A stretch of DNA of 60,754 nucleotides from an uncultured Prevotellaceae bacterium (GTDB lineage: Bacteria; Bacteroidota; Bacteroidia; Bacteroidales; Bacteroidaceae): positions 1 through 60,754 of the forward strand of contig ONJJ01000017.1 of assembly GCA_900318115.1 (NCBI GenBank), in the 5' to 3' direction. The first letter of the stretch is position 1, and every line of letters begins with the position of its first letter. Both the position numbers and the translations under genes were made by a program. Shown here in pieces: positions 45,520 through 55,100 of this stretch. Under the pieces are notes generated by a model that had not been told where the DNA came from, did no database searches, and worked only from the letters and a program-made list of their open reading frames with translations.

Positions 45520-46815
45520 TTACTCTGCGATAAGCAGATAATAGTTCTTTTTGCCTTTCTGGACGAGGAGGTATCGGCCGTCGATGAGGTCGGCAGTGGT
45601 CACCGCCTGGTCGAAGGCTGCGAGCTTCTCCTTGTTGAGGCTCACGCCGCCGCCCTGGGCCATCTTGCGCATTTCACCCTTGCTGGGGAAGCACTGGGTC
45701 TCGGCGGCCATGAGGTCGATGGCCTTGATGCCCTCGCCCTCCAGCAGGCTGCGGCTGATGCGGAACTGGGGCACGCCATCGAAGACGTCGAGCAGCGTCT
45801 GCTCGTCCAGCGCCATCAGCGCTTCCTTGGTGGACTTGCCGAAGAGCATCTGCGATGCCTCCTGGGCAGCACGCAGATCTTCCTCGCTGTGCACCATCTT
45901 CGTGACTTCCTCGGCCAGACGGCGCTGCAGTTCGCGGCGGCCGGGGTCCTCGCGGTGACGGGCGATGAGGTCGTCGATCTCGTCCTTCGGCAGGGAGGTG
46001 AAGATCTTGATGTAGCGCTCGGCATCCTCGTCGGCCACGTTGATCCAGAACTGATAGAAGCGGTAGGGCGAGGTGTAGCGGCGATCCAGCCAGATATTGC
46101 CCTGCTCGGTCTTGCCGAACTTGCGGCCGTCGGACTTCGTGATGAGGGGGCAGGTCAGGGCGTAGGCCTCGCCACCGCCCATGCGGCGGATGAGCTCGGT
46201 GCCGGTGGTGATGTTGCCCCACTGGTCGCTGCCGCCCATCTGGAGCTTGCAGCCCTTGTGGGTGTTGAGGTAGTAGAAGTCGTAGGCCTGCAGCAGCTGG
46301 TAGGTGAACTCGGTGAACGAGAGTCCGTCGCGTGCCTCACCGTTCAGGCGTTTCTGCACGCTGTCCTTCGCCATCATGTAGTTGACGGTGATGTGCTTGC
46401 CCACGTCGCGCGTGAAGGCGAGGAAGGAGAAGTCCTTCATCCAGTCGTAGTTATTGACGAGTTCGGCACGGTTCGGCGCATCGCTCTCGAAATCGAGGAA
46501 GTGGGCCAGCTGAGCCTTGATGCAGGCTACGTTGTGCGCCAACGTGGCCTCATCCAGCAGGTTGCGCTCCTGACTCTTGCCACTGGGGTCGCCAATCATG
46601 CCGGTGGCGCCGCCAACGAGTGCCAGGGGCTTGTGGCCGCAGCGCTGCAGATGACGCAGCATCATCACGCCGCAGAGATGGCCGATGTGCAGGCTGTCGG
46701 CCGTGGGGTCGATGCCCACGTAGGCCGTCACTTGTTCTTTCTGGAGGAGTTCCTCCGTGCCCGGCATCATCTGGTGGACCATGCCGCGCCATGTAAGTTC
46801 TTCAACGAAGTTCAT
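45520..46815 (-). CDS. tyrS: Tyrosyl-tRNA synthetase
   Basis: A 431-aa class I aminoacyl-tRNA synthetase. The tyrosine pocket and HIGH motif are in [18 protein letters not shown], followed by the substrate-binding [12 protein letters not shown] and [10 protein letters not shown]; the KMSKS equivalent is KFGKTEQGN. The C-terminal S4 RNA-binding domain ends [16 protein letters not shown]. It is a single gene upstream of tRNA-Gln, with a TACCTTTG box at 46890-46883. Confidence 0.96.
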   Translation of the reverse strand: MNFVEELTWRGMVHQMMPGTEELLQKEQVTAYVGIDPTADSLHIGHLCGVMMLRHLQRCGHKPLALVGGATGMIGDPSGKSQERNLLDEATLAHNVACIKAQLAHFLDFESDAPNRAELVNNYDWMKDFSFLAFTRDVGKHITVNYMMAKDSVQKRLNGEARDGLSFTEFTYQLLQAYDFYYLNTHKGCKLQMGGSDQWGNITTGTELIRRMGGGEAYALTCPLITKSDGRKFGKTEQGNIWLDRRYTSPYRFYQFWINVADEDAERYIKIFTSLPKDEIDDLIARHREDPGRRELQRRLAEEVTKMVHSEEDLRAAQEASQMLFGKSTKEALMALDEQTLLDVFDGVPQFRISRSLLEGEGIKAIDLMAAETQCFPSKGEMRKMAQGGGVSLNKEKLAAFDQAVTTADLIDGRYLLVQKGKKNYYLLIAE

Positions 46816-46882
46816 CTTTATGGATTTACGAATTTATGGATTTACGAATTCTTTGGAACGGATTTTTATCCGTTTGCGGGCG

Positions 46883-46961
46883 CAAAGGTACGACTTTTTT
46901 TCCGTTTTGAGGCTTTTTAGCACAAAAAAGTTGCTCATTCATTGTTTTTTAACTACCTTTG
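46883..46961. promoter_or_regulatory. Divergent promoters of tyrS and the NlpC/P60 gene
   Basis: TACCTTTG at 46890-46883 on the minus strand serves tyrS. On the plus strand TTG at 46931-46933, 20 nt, TACCTTTG at 46954-46961 serves the hydrolase at 47025. Confidence 0.65.
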
Positions 46962-47024
46962 CCACCGAAATTCACGAAGAATTCCCTGCGACAGGGTCCG
47001 TTCACCTACCAAAAGGAAATAAGA

Positions 47025-47630
47025 ATGACCAAGAAACTATTTGCACTGCTGCTGTGTCTGACCACAGTCCTTTTTGCCCGTACGCCCGTGCGCCACCGCA
47101 CGCTCTCGACGGAGCCGGACGCTGTGGTCAGCCCCCTGACTGTGCAGAAGCAGCTCTCTGCCATTCTGGCCCCCATCAGCCCCATGGTGCGTGCGAACCT
47201 GCTGACCGGGCTTGGCAGCACGGTGGCCTCGGACCTCATCAGCGCCGCCAAGCAACTCATTGGCTCGCGCTACCGCTCCGGCAGCAGCGGTCCCAACGCT
47301 TTCGACTGCTCGGGCTTCACCAGCTACGTCTTCCGCAAGATAGGCATCGAGCTGAAGCGTTCCTCCCGCGAGCAGAACACCCAGGGCCGGCGCGTGCCCT
47401 CCGTGGCAGAACTGCTGCCGGGCGACCTCGTATTCTTCGGCAGCAACGGACGTCGGGGCGAAGCCGTGAACCACGTGGGCATCGTCACCTCCGTGGACAG
47501 CGAACGCGGCACCTTCGAATTCATCCACAGCAGCAGTTCCCGCGGAGTGCGCATCGACAGCTACCCGGAAGCAGACTACTGGAATCGTCATTTTCTCAGC
47601 GGAAGACGCATCCTCGGAAGTGACAAATAG
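47025..47630 (+). CDS. Exported NlpC/P60 peptidoglycan hydrolase
   Basis: A 201-aa secreted cysteine peptidase that likely cuts the gamma-D-Glu-DAP bond of peptidoglycan stem peptides. The ATG at 47025 gives the signal MTKKLFALLLCLTTVLFA. The NlpC domain covers about residues 75-200 with the catalytic Cys in NAFDCSGFTSYVF, His in VNHVGIVTS, and the third polar residue in FIHSSSSRGV. LLPGDLVFF is the usual family block. It is transcribed alone. Confidence 0.93.
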   Translation: MTKKLFALLLCLTTVLFARTPVRHRTLSTEPDAVVSPLTVQKQLSAILAPISPMVRANLLTGLGSTVASDLISAAKQLIGSRYRSGSSGPNAFDCSGFTSYVFRKIGIELKRSSREQNTQGRRVPSVAELLPGDLVFFGSNGRRGEAVNHVGIVTSVDSERGTFEFIHSSSSRGVRIDSYPEADYWNRHFLSGRRILGSDK

Positions 47631-47715
47631 CCTTTTTTTCTCCTTATTTTATTAAAAAGGTGTATTCCGAAGCAAAAAAAATGCTGATTTCCTCTCTTTT
47701 TCGGAGGAAATGCAC

Positions 47716-47723
47716 TACATTTG
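47716..47723 (+). promoter_or_regulatory. Minus 7 box of the 1082-aa exported protein gene
   Basis: TACATTTG fits the consensus; the leader to the ATG at 47805 would be about 75 nt. No TTG at the usual spacing. Confidence 0.5.
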
Positions 47724-47804
47724 CGCCCGCAATTCCGCATTCACCCAACGCAGTTTACTAACGAATCTATACATTACATTGTTTACTAACTAAAACATCA
47801 AGTT

Positions 47805-50800
47805 ATGAAGAAAACTCTACTTCTCATGACACTGGGCGCCTTCGCTGCTATGTCCATGACAGCGCAGGAAATCGAAGACTACACCCAGTACATCGCCAAT
47901 CCTGGCTTCGACGAGGACCTCACCTTCCAGATTGATGGTACGATGAAGCCCGCCGTCGTCACAGACCACTCACTCAGCGACCGCAGCTGGGCCTACATCT
48001 CCGAGGACAGCACACTCTACGCTCGTCCTAAGAGCGACAGCAGCAAGAATCGTCCCGACGGTCGCAAGCTCGAGGCCGTGAACGGATTCATCGGCCGCAT
48101 CAAGGGCTGGACCGTGGAATCCAGCGCAGCGTTCCCCGGCTGTGAATGGGTGTATTTCGGCAACGTGCCCTACGGCCTCGGCGCTGAAGCCGTGCCCACC
48201 TCCGACGACACCAACGGTTTCCTCTACATGCCCGAAGTTCCGACAGAGTTCGGCGACGAGACCAATGTCGCTGCCGCCTACATGCGTGCCGGATGGGGCG
48301 GATGGGTCATCTACAAGCAGGAAGTCCGACTCCCGTGTGCTGAGTACCACCTCGAGTACTGGACCAAGAACTGCAACGCCAACTCCTCCGCTACCCCCGT
48401 CAACCTGACAAAGGTCACCTGCCGCCGCGACGTGTTCCAGGAGGAAGAGGGCAGCATGACATCCACCGAGTGGACCAAGCACGAGTTCGAGTTCACCCCT
48501 GTGGACAAGTTCACCATCCAGTTCGGCTTCCAGTCCGCCAACAGCTCCAGTAACGCCAACCCCTGGGTGCTCATGGACGGTATCAAGCTCTACAAGATCG
48601 GTGAGGCAGACCCCGCCGAGGTGCTCCGCTCCGACCTCTACTACTACACCGACGAGGAACTGGCCACCCTGCCCGACTCTCTGATTGGCGCAGAAGGCGA
48701 ATACTTCGACGGACTCATCCTGCAGGCCGAAGACCTCCAGAAGGAATACTTCTATGACGGCGACGACCTCGCACAGCTGCAGGAATCCATCAACAAGCTG
48801 AAGGGCCTCTTCGAGACCATGGTCGAGGCTGGTAATGCAGCACGCCGCCTCGAGGCCCAGTACCTCAAGGCTATGGCCGTCCTCGATGCCACCGACTACC
48901 CCGGCAAGGCTGAGTTCAGCGCATACTGCGAGAACGTCTACAAGCTCCTCTACTCCGAAGGCACCGCCGAGGCCATCGCAGCTGCCGAGACCGAGATGAC
49001 GGAAGCCCTGAACAAGTACTACTTCAGCCAGCCCGCTGACCTCGAGAATCCTGCCAACTACAGCTTCCTCGTGCCCTCACCCTGGTTCTGCCAGGAGAGC
49101 CGCGAGCCCGCAGACAACGAGATGGCTTCCGTAGCCGTAGCCGAACTCACCGCCGACGACATCAACGTCAATGGCGCTTGGGTCAATGGTTCCACAGCCG
49201 GTGCCACCGCCGGCGGTTACCTCAAGGTCGGCCGCACCTGCTATCAGCTCTGGGCCACCAACTTCGCCGGCTATCTGGATGCTCACACTGAACTGACCAA
49301 CCTGCCCAACGGTATCTACAGCGTCAGCATGGATATGATCACCAACGCCAACGCCCTCAGCGACCAGCACATCTATGCCACCTCCACCCTCGGCCAGGCC
49401 GAAGGCTACATGACTGAGGCCGGCGTCTGCTACGACTGGATCAGCGACGGCAACGGCTACCAAGGTGAATATCCCTTCGCAGGCGAAGATCCCTGGGAGA
49501 CCGTCACCACCACGCAGACCGTCATCGTCGTCGATGGCAAGCTGACCATCGGTGCACGCTCCACTCACAACGGCAACTGCGAGGACGAGGACATCAGCGA
49601 TGCACAGCGTCGCGGTAGCTTCTGGTTCACCAACGTCACCCTCCGCTACCACGGTGCCGCCACACAGGAACAGATCGACGCCGCCATCGCAGCTCGCCTG
49701 CAGACTGCCCAGGATCTGGCCGCTGCCATGCACTTCGCTATCGACAAGGCTGCCGTCAACGACTCCATCGCCGCTTACAACGAGACCAAGGACTTCGCCG
49801 TCCTCAACAACGGTATCGCCCTCGCAGAGACCTCCGAGGCTAAGTACAACGAGATCATGGAGGAAGGCAAGACCCTGCCCACCATCGCCGCTAACCTCGA
49901 GAGCGATCCCGAAGGCATCTATGGCGTAGCACTCGACGTCGTCAAGTTCGCCAACGATGCCACCCTCGCTTGGATTGCCTCCAGCAACGCTTCCTACCAG
50001 CAGGTGGACAGCATCCTGAATGTCACCAAGGCCTATGCCAACACCTACGCACAGGCTGCCATCGAGGCCAGCGAGACCGCTGCTGAGTTCCGCGCTACCG
50101 CACGCCAGGCCGTCAACACCGCCATCGCTGCTCAGAAGGAGCGCCTGACCACAGGTCACGAGATGCTCGAAGTAGCTGTCGTCGACGAGTTGGTCGCTGA
50201 GCTCAAGAAACTCATGTCCGTAGCTTCCGCTCAGGATGCCTACGAGCGCAACCCGAACGCCACAGACTACAGCGGATGGATCATCAATCCTGACTTCGCA
50301 GAAATCACCGGATGGGATGTCATCAAGGGCACCGGCAACGGTCCTCTCAACCAGGGTCAGTACTACACCGGCGACGCCGACCACAAGTACTTCGACAGCT
50401 ACAACGGCACCGTCGGCGAGCTGAACATCTACAGCGAGCAGGTCATCGAAGGTCTGCCCAACGGCACCTACACCGCACGCGTGGCTGCACGCACCTCCGG
50501 CGAGGGCGCATTCCTCTTCGCCGCTACAGGCGAGGCCAAGGCCGACACCATCTGGAAGGAAATCCCCATGGAGACCTATACCTACCTCGATCCCGTCACC
50601 GAAAAGGATACCACCGTCAACGCTACCGACATCTACGGCAGCATGTGGCTCGAAGCCTTCGAGAAGTACAACAACGGCGAAGCCGATGAGCTCGAGAGCG
50701 CCATCGCTACCTGCAACGGCAACAACGGCCGCGGCTGGAAGTGGGTCACCATCGAAGGCATCGTCGTCAACGACCACCGCATGACCATCGGTCAGACCAC

Positions 50801-51053
50801 CGACGGCACACGCTCCGGCAAGCCCTTCGCCGGCACCTGGTTCTCCGTCGTCGACTGGAGCCTGACACTCACCGCCAAGGGTAACAACGACGGCTGGAAC
50901 GGCCCGCTCACTGGCATCAACAGCATCAACGCTGCTCAGGGCGCTGCCGCAGACGGCATCTACGCCATCGACGGACGCCGCGTCAGCAACGCCGCACGCG
51001 GACTCTACATCGTGGTCCGCAACGGCAAGGCCAACAAGGTGATCGTGAAGTAA
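47805..51053 (+). CDS. Large exported multidomain protein with carbohydrate-binding-like modules and sorting tail
   Basis: A 1082-aa exported protein; signal MKKTLLLMTLGAFAAMSMTA. Three beta-sandwich modules of the CBM4/9 or galactose-binding kind can be seen: about 25-270 (ANPGFDEDLTF, GGWVIYKQEVRL), 405-630 (LPNGIYSVSMDM, ESTHNG-like region) and 815-1020 (YSGWIINPDFAEITGWDV, GLPNGTYTARVAAR). Helical, alanine-rich spacers separate them. The C-terminus (GIYAIDGRRVSNAARGLYIV) is a type IX-like sorting tail. Codon use is extremely biased (GGC, CTC, ACC, AAG), suggesting strong expression. No catalytic motif recognised; a role in binding or displaying glycans at the surface is inferred. Confidence 0.75.
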   Translation: MKKTLLLMTLGAFAAMSMTAQEIEDYTQYIANPGFDEDLTFQIDGTMKPAVVTDHSLSDRSWAYISEDSTLYARPKSDSSKNRPDGRKLEAVNGFIGRIKGWTVESSAAFPGCEWVYFGNVPYGLGAEAVPTSDDTNGFLYMPEVPTEFGDETNVAAAYMRAGWGGWVIYKQEVRLPCAEYHLEYWTKNCNANSSATPVNLTKVTCRRDVFQEEEGSMTSTEWTKHEFEFTPVDKFTIQFGFQSANSSSNANPWVLMDGIKLYKIGEADPAEVLRSDLYYYTDEELATLPDSLIGAEGEYFDGLILQAEDLQKEYFYDGDDLAQLQESINKLKGLFETMVEAGNAARRLEAQYLKAMAVLDATDYPGKAEFSAYCENVYKLLYSEGTAEAIAAAETEMTEALNKYYFSQPADLENPANYSFLVPSPWFCQESREPADNEMASVAVAELTADDINVNGAWVNGSTAGATAGGYLKVGRTCYQLWATNFAGYLDAHTELTNLPNGIYSVSMDMITNANALSDQHIYATSTLGQAEGYMTEAGVCYDWISDGNGYQGEYPFAGEDPWETVTTTQTVIVVDGKLTIGARSTHNGNCEDEDISDAQRRGSFWFTNVTLRYHGAATQEQIDAAIAARLQTAQDLAAAMHFAIDKAAVNDSIAAYNETKDFAVLNNGIALAETSEAKYNEIMEEGKTLPTIAANLESDPEGIYGVALDVVKFANDATLAWIASSNASYQQVDSILNVTKAYANTYAQAAIEASETAAEFRATARQAVNTAIAAQKERLTTGHEMLEVAVVDELVAELKKLMSVASAQDAYERNPNATDYSGWIINPDFAEITGWDVIKGTGNGPLNQGQYYTGDADHKYFDSYNGTVGELNIYSEQVIEGLPNGTYTARVAARTSGEGAFLFAATGEAKADTIWKEIPMETYTYLDPVTEKDTTVNATDIYGSMWLEAFEKYNNGEADELESAIATCNGNNGRGWKWVTIEGIVVNDHRMTIGQTTDGTRSGKPFAGTWFSVVDWSLTLTAKGNNDGWNGPLTGINSINAAQGAAADGIYAIDGRRVSNAARGLYIVVRNGKANKVIVK

Positions 51054-51076
51054 TACCGCGACACACAATCTATCCA

Positions 51077-51163
51077 GAGGCGCCTTTTCTACTCCTCCTT
51101 CCCCAACCCAAGGCGCCTCGCCCCCTACCTCATCTCTCCCGCCCCGAGGTAGGGGGTTTTTAT
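51077..51163 (+). terminator. Terminator after the 1082-aa exported protein gene
   Basis: CCCCCTACCTC at 51121-51131 pairs with GAGGTAGGGGG at 51146-51156 and is followed by a T-run. Upstream, GAGGCGCCTT (51077-51086) and AAGGCGCCTC (51110-51119) form a second inverted repeat. Confidence 0.88.
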
Positions 51164-51193
51164 ATCCTTTCGTCAATTATTTCCCATTTTTCT

Positions 51194-51223
51194 TTGCTCT
51201 TTCAGCGAAAAAATGTACTTTTG
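51194..51223 (+). promoter_or_regulatory. Promoter of the YpfJ-type peptidase gene
   Basis: TTTG ending at 51196, 19 nt, TACTTTTG at 51216-51223; leader about 40 nt. One of the best consensus matches in the window. Confidence 0.8.
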
Positions 51224-51267
51224 CCCCCAGAATCAGCAGATTATTCACCCTTTAAAGCAAATATAAT

Positions 51268-52146
51268 ATGGATTTGACAGGAAGAAGACAAAGTTCAAAC
51301 GTTGACGACCGCCGCGGCATGAGCACCGTCAAGAAAGCCGGCGTCGGAGGTATCTTTGGTATCATCATCGCCATGGCCATCGCCTACTTCACAGGAGGCA
51401 ACCCCTTGGAGGCAGGCATGCAAGCCTTTCAGCAATCGCTGGGCAACAACACAGAAGTCAGCAGCTCACAGCAGCGCGAGTTCACCGAGGAAGAGCAGCA
51501 ACTGGCCCTCTTCGCATCCCAAGTGCTCGCCAGCACCGAAGACGTATGGACCGAAGTGTTCAAGACACAGCTCGGCAAGACCTACATTCCACCACGCATG
51601 GTACTCTACACCGGCGCCGTGCAGACAGGCTGCGGACAAGGCACAGCCAGCGTGGGACCCTTCTACTGCTCCGCTGACCAGGCTCTGTACATCGACCTCA
51701 GCTTCTTCACCGACATGAAGAAGACACTCGGAGCCGACGGCGACTTCGCCTACGCCTACGTCATCGCACACGAAGTAGGACACCACGTACAGCACCTCCT
51801 CGGAACACTCAACGACTCACACGCTAAAATGGCCAGAATGAACGAAACAGACGCCAACAAGGTCAGCGTACGCATCGAACTGCAAGCGGACTTCTACGCC
51901 GGCGTATGGGGCCACCACGAGGGAAAAACCTACGGATCACTCGAGGACGGAGACCTCGCGGAAGCCATCAACTGCGCACAAGTCATCGGCGACAACTACC
52001 TCCAGGAGAAAGCTCGCGGCTACTCGCAGCCCGAATCCTTCACCCACGGCACCAGCGCACAACGCATGAAGTGGCTGAAGCTCGGACTCCAGACCGGCGA
52101 CATGAGCCGAGGTGACACCTTCGGCATCAGCGAGAGCCAACTCTGA
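51268..52146 (+). CDS. Neutral zinc metallopeptidase, YpfJ family
   Basis: A 292-aa putative zinc peptidase of the YpfJ/KPN_02809 type. The N-terminus is cytoplasmic with the family signature GRRQSSNVDDRRG, then one membrane segment (GGIFGIIIAMAIAYFTGG). The body contains GCGQGTASVGPFYCSADQAL and the zinc motif AYVIAHEVGHHVQHLLG (HEVGH), followed by the Glu-containing RIELQADFYAGVWGHH. The full family length is present. It is convergent with the phosphatase-GH115 gene, 50 bp away, with no clear terminator between. Substrate unknown. Confidence 0.93.
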   Translation: MDLTGRRQSSNVDDRRGMSTVKKAGVGGIFGIIIAMAIAYFTGGNPLEAGMQAFQQSLGNNTEVSSSQQREFTEEEQQLALFASQVLASTEDVWTEVFKTQLGKTYIPPRMVLYTGAVQTGCGQGTASVGPFYCSADQALYIDLSFFTDMKKTLGADGDFAYAYVIAHEVGHHVQHLLGTLNDSHAKMARMNETDANKVSVRIELQADFYAGVWGHHEGKTYGSLEDGDLAEAINCAQVIGDNYLQEKARGYSQPESFTHGTSAQRMKWLKLGLQTGDMSRGDTFGISESQL

Positions 52147-52196
52147 CAACACCTCTCATGATTTGACCTAATTGTCCATGTTTGTGCGCAGAGGAT

Positions 52197-55100
52197 TTAT
52201 CTGATGGCTACCTTCCTGCCATCGACAATATAGAGTCCACGATGGGGATTGGTCAGGTTAAGGCCAGCGGTATTGTAGATAGATCCTTTGTTCAGTCCTG
52301 CGTGTCCGTTGTCCATGCGCTGGGCATTGATGGCATCGGGGTCGCCTCCGATGCGGTGGATACGGAAGAAATCGACCTTGAACCATCCGGCATTGTCGTT
52401 GGTGGAACGCACTCCGTTGTTGCGTTGGTTACCCGTCTTGATGCCGATGGTGAGGTCTTCGCCTTCGCCCACCTCGACTTCCACCTCCATATCGCGGAGT
52501 ACGAAGTCCGTGGTGTTGCCTCCGGCATAGCCGGCATAAGTGTTCACCTCGTCCGGGGTGAGTAGGTTCGTATAGTCGTTCTCTGTGCCGTAATATTGAA
52601 CGTTGCTGTTGGCAAAGAGGCGGCAGTTTGTCTTCTTGTTGACCTCCACCCACAGTTTGCAGCAGACGCGGTAGGTGCCAGGTGTGAGTTTCGCCGCGGG
52701 AATGGTCTGGTAGAGCCAGAACTCATCGGGCATAGGCACGGAGTTGATCCAGCAAACGTTGTTGCCATGGTAGTTCGAAGCTCCTTGGTTGACACCGTAG
52801 GAATCAAGACCATTGGCTCCTTTCTTCAGTTCGCCTTTCGACTCCCATCCGCAGGGGATGCCTCGGCCGATATTGCCCACGGCGTTGAGCTGGCATTCAT
52901 GGTTATATTCGAAGTCGTAGTTCTCAATGAGCTTTTTGGTCAGCGTCAGGTCGTCCTCTTCGGCCAGACGGCTGCGAATGGCTTCGATGCGGGCGTCCAT
53001 CTCGAACTTGTCATCTGTGTCGTACCAGTGACTGAAGACTCCGTGCTCCGACGCTTTCAGGGCAGCCTTGGCTTCCTTGATGGCTTCGTAGGCAGCTGAT
53101 AGGTGGCCGTGGCGGTCGTCGTTCTTATATTTGTAGGCATGGACGAAGTGGTAGACGGCAGTGCTCAGTTGTTGCATATAGTGGGCGTAGGCCGAGAGGT
53201 GGTCGTAGAAGAAAGTCTGCGCTCCCTCAGGCAGTCGGCTTTGCAGCTCCTCGCACCGACGGGCCACGTTGGCAAAGGCTTTCATCTCGCGGCTCATGCC
53301 AGCCAGCACGCTGTCCACGGGGTTGCGACCCTCGATGCGGAAGGTGCGGCCAGTTACACTTTCATACCCAATCTCGGTGAAGGGGTTGGCCTTGAACGTG
53401 CTCCATGTGTTGTTGATCTGCTTGATTACCTGAGAATGACGCAAGTCCTGGAACACATACTGACGGTCGAAGCCGCCAGGGAAATCACTCTTCTTAGGGT
53501 TCCAGTAAGCGTAGTAATAGTCATGATAGAGCTGCGCTGCTTCTTCGGCATGTTCTTCTCCGAAGTACTGGGCACAGAAACGGCGGAGGAAGGCATCGGT
53601 GGTGTAGCCTTCGGAATCCCACATCATGGCGGCGTTGGCACTCATCTCCATGAGAAACTCACGTAAGTTGCCGGCATTGACGACGCTGAACGTCAAGGGA
53701 CCCTTGCCCTGGACGTAGCGGTAGTTATCCTCCATCTTCCAAGGTCCTTCGGCGGGTGCCAGATGAGCACCGGTTGAGTAGAACTGCAGATTCATGTAAT
53801 AACCCAGCTTCACGTTGTCGGTGTTCGTCCAGTTGACAAGATCATCGTAGGGATAATGATCGCGACGACCGGCCACGAAGGTCCACAGCATATTTGTGGC
53901 GGAGGGGGGCTTCAGGTAGCCGGCGGCCAGCAGCGTGGATATCTCATCGTAGAACGTCATGCGGACGAAGGGGTTGTCCTCGCCCGTTGAGGCACAGATC
54001 ATGTCGTATTGTTCCTTGACCATGCGGTTGATGACCTCGGCGCGTTCGCGGTCGGAGGCAGGAGCATCGGTGAACACCGACCAGAAAGGTTGGTCGGTCT
54101 TGCCGCGGAAAGCCACCTGCCAAAGGTTCTCCACGCCGCTTTTCATCACGGCATTGATGTTGTACTGCCAGAAATCGCGCAGCGAGGTCATATCTTTGAC
54201 CGACAATGCCGGAGGTGTGGTGTGCTTCACCTGTTGCCAGTAGGCGTCCCAGTTGGCAAAGCTGTTGTTCAGCGCTACCATATGATGGGAGGTGAGCACG
54301 AGACCATATTTCTTATAGAGCATAGCCTCGCCGTTGAGCGTGCCGGACGTAGTGACGGTGGCCGTGTATTCCACGGTGTTGAGTTTCAGACGGAGCATCG
54401 TCTCCAACCAGCGTTCGTTGTTGTCGGAGCTCTTACGTCGCCAGGGCACAAAGAGATCTTCATCGTTAGGGAACCAGGCACGATAGCGCACAGTGGGTGA
54501 AGGCTGGAAGTAATCGAAGTCGTCGGGAACGGCAATCTCGGCCTGCTGTTCGGGTTGCCAGTCGCACCAGTACCACAGAGGTGGCACGCCTAAGACCTGT
54601 TCACTGAAGCTGTAGATGGCATAGATGGTGCCTCGCATATCCGTTCCCTGCAAATAGATGCGGCGGTTCTGTGCATCGGCATAGACCGCGTGCGACTCAA
54701 AGCCTGCCAGTTCTTTCTGTGTACCGAGATTGCGTGCTCCTTCAGTGGCTTGATTGACAACCACGAGTTCCACCCCGTCGGTAGTCCCAAGGGTGTTGAC
54801 GACGGCAGGCTTGAAGCCCATGACCTTCTCGAAGTCGCGCTGTAAGGCAGCCACGGCGAGCTTGACCTGACTCGTCTCGCCCGATGGCATCACGATGGCC
54901 ACTTGACCGCCCTTCATCGTCAGACCTTCGGTGACATCTGCACTGACCTTGAATGGGAAGCGCGGGGAGATTTCGTTGTAGCCATCATCGCCGAAGAGCA
55001 CAGCGAAGTAGGTGCCAGCGTCGTTGATCGTGAACCGGATCGTGCCGTTGGCGGCGGAGGTGTACTTCCAGGCATACGACGGGTCGTTGCTGCCTGGGTG

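Noticed and set aside
49077-51176. A 699-codon open frame on the minus strand
   Set aside because: Antisense of the 1082-aa exported protein; the amino-acid composition (Val, Gly, Asp rich) is typical of antisense frames of GC-biased genes.
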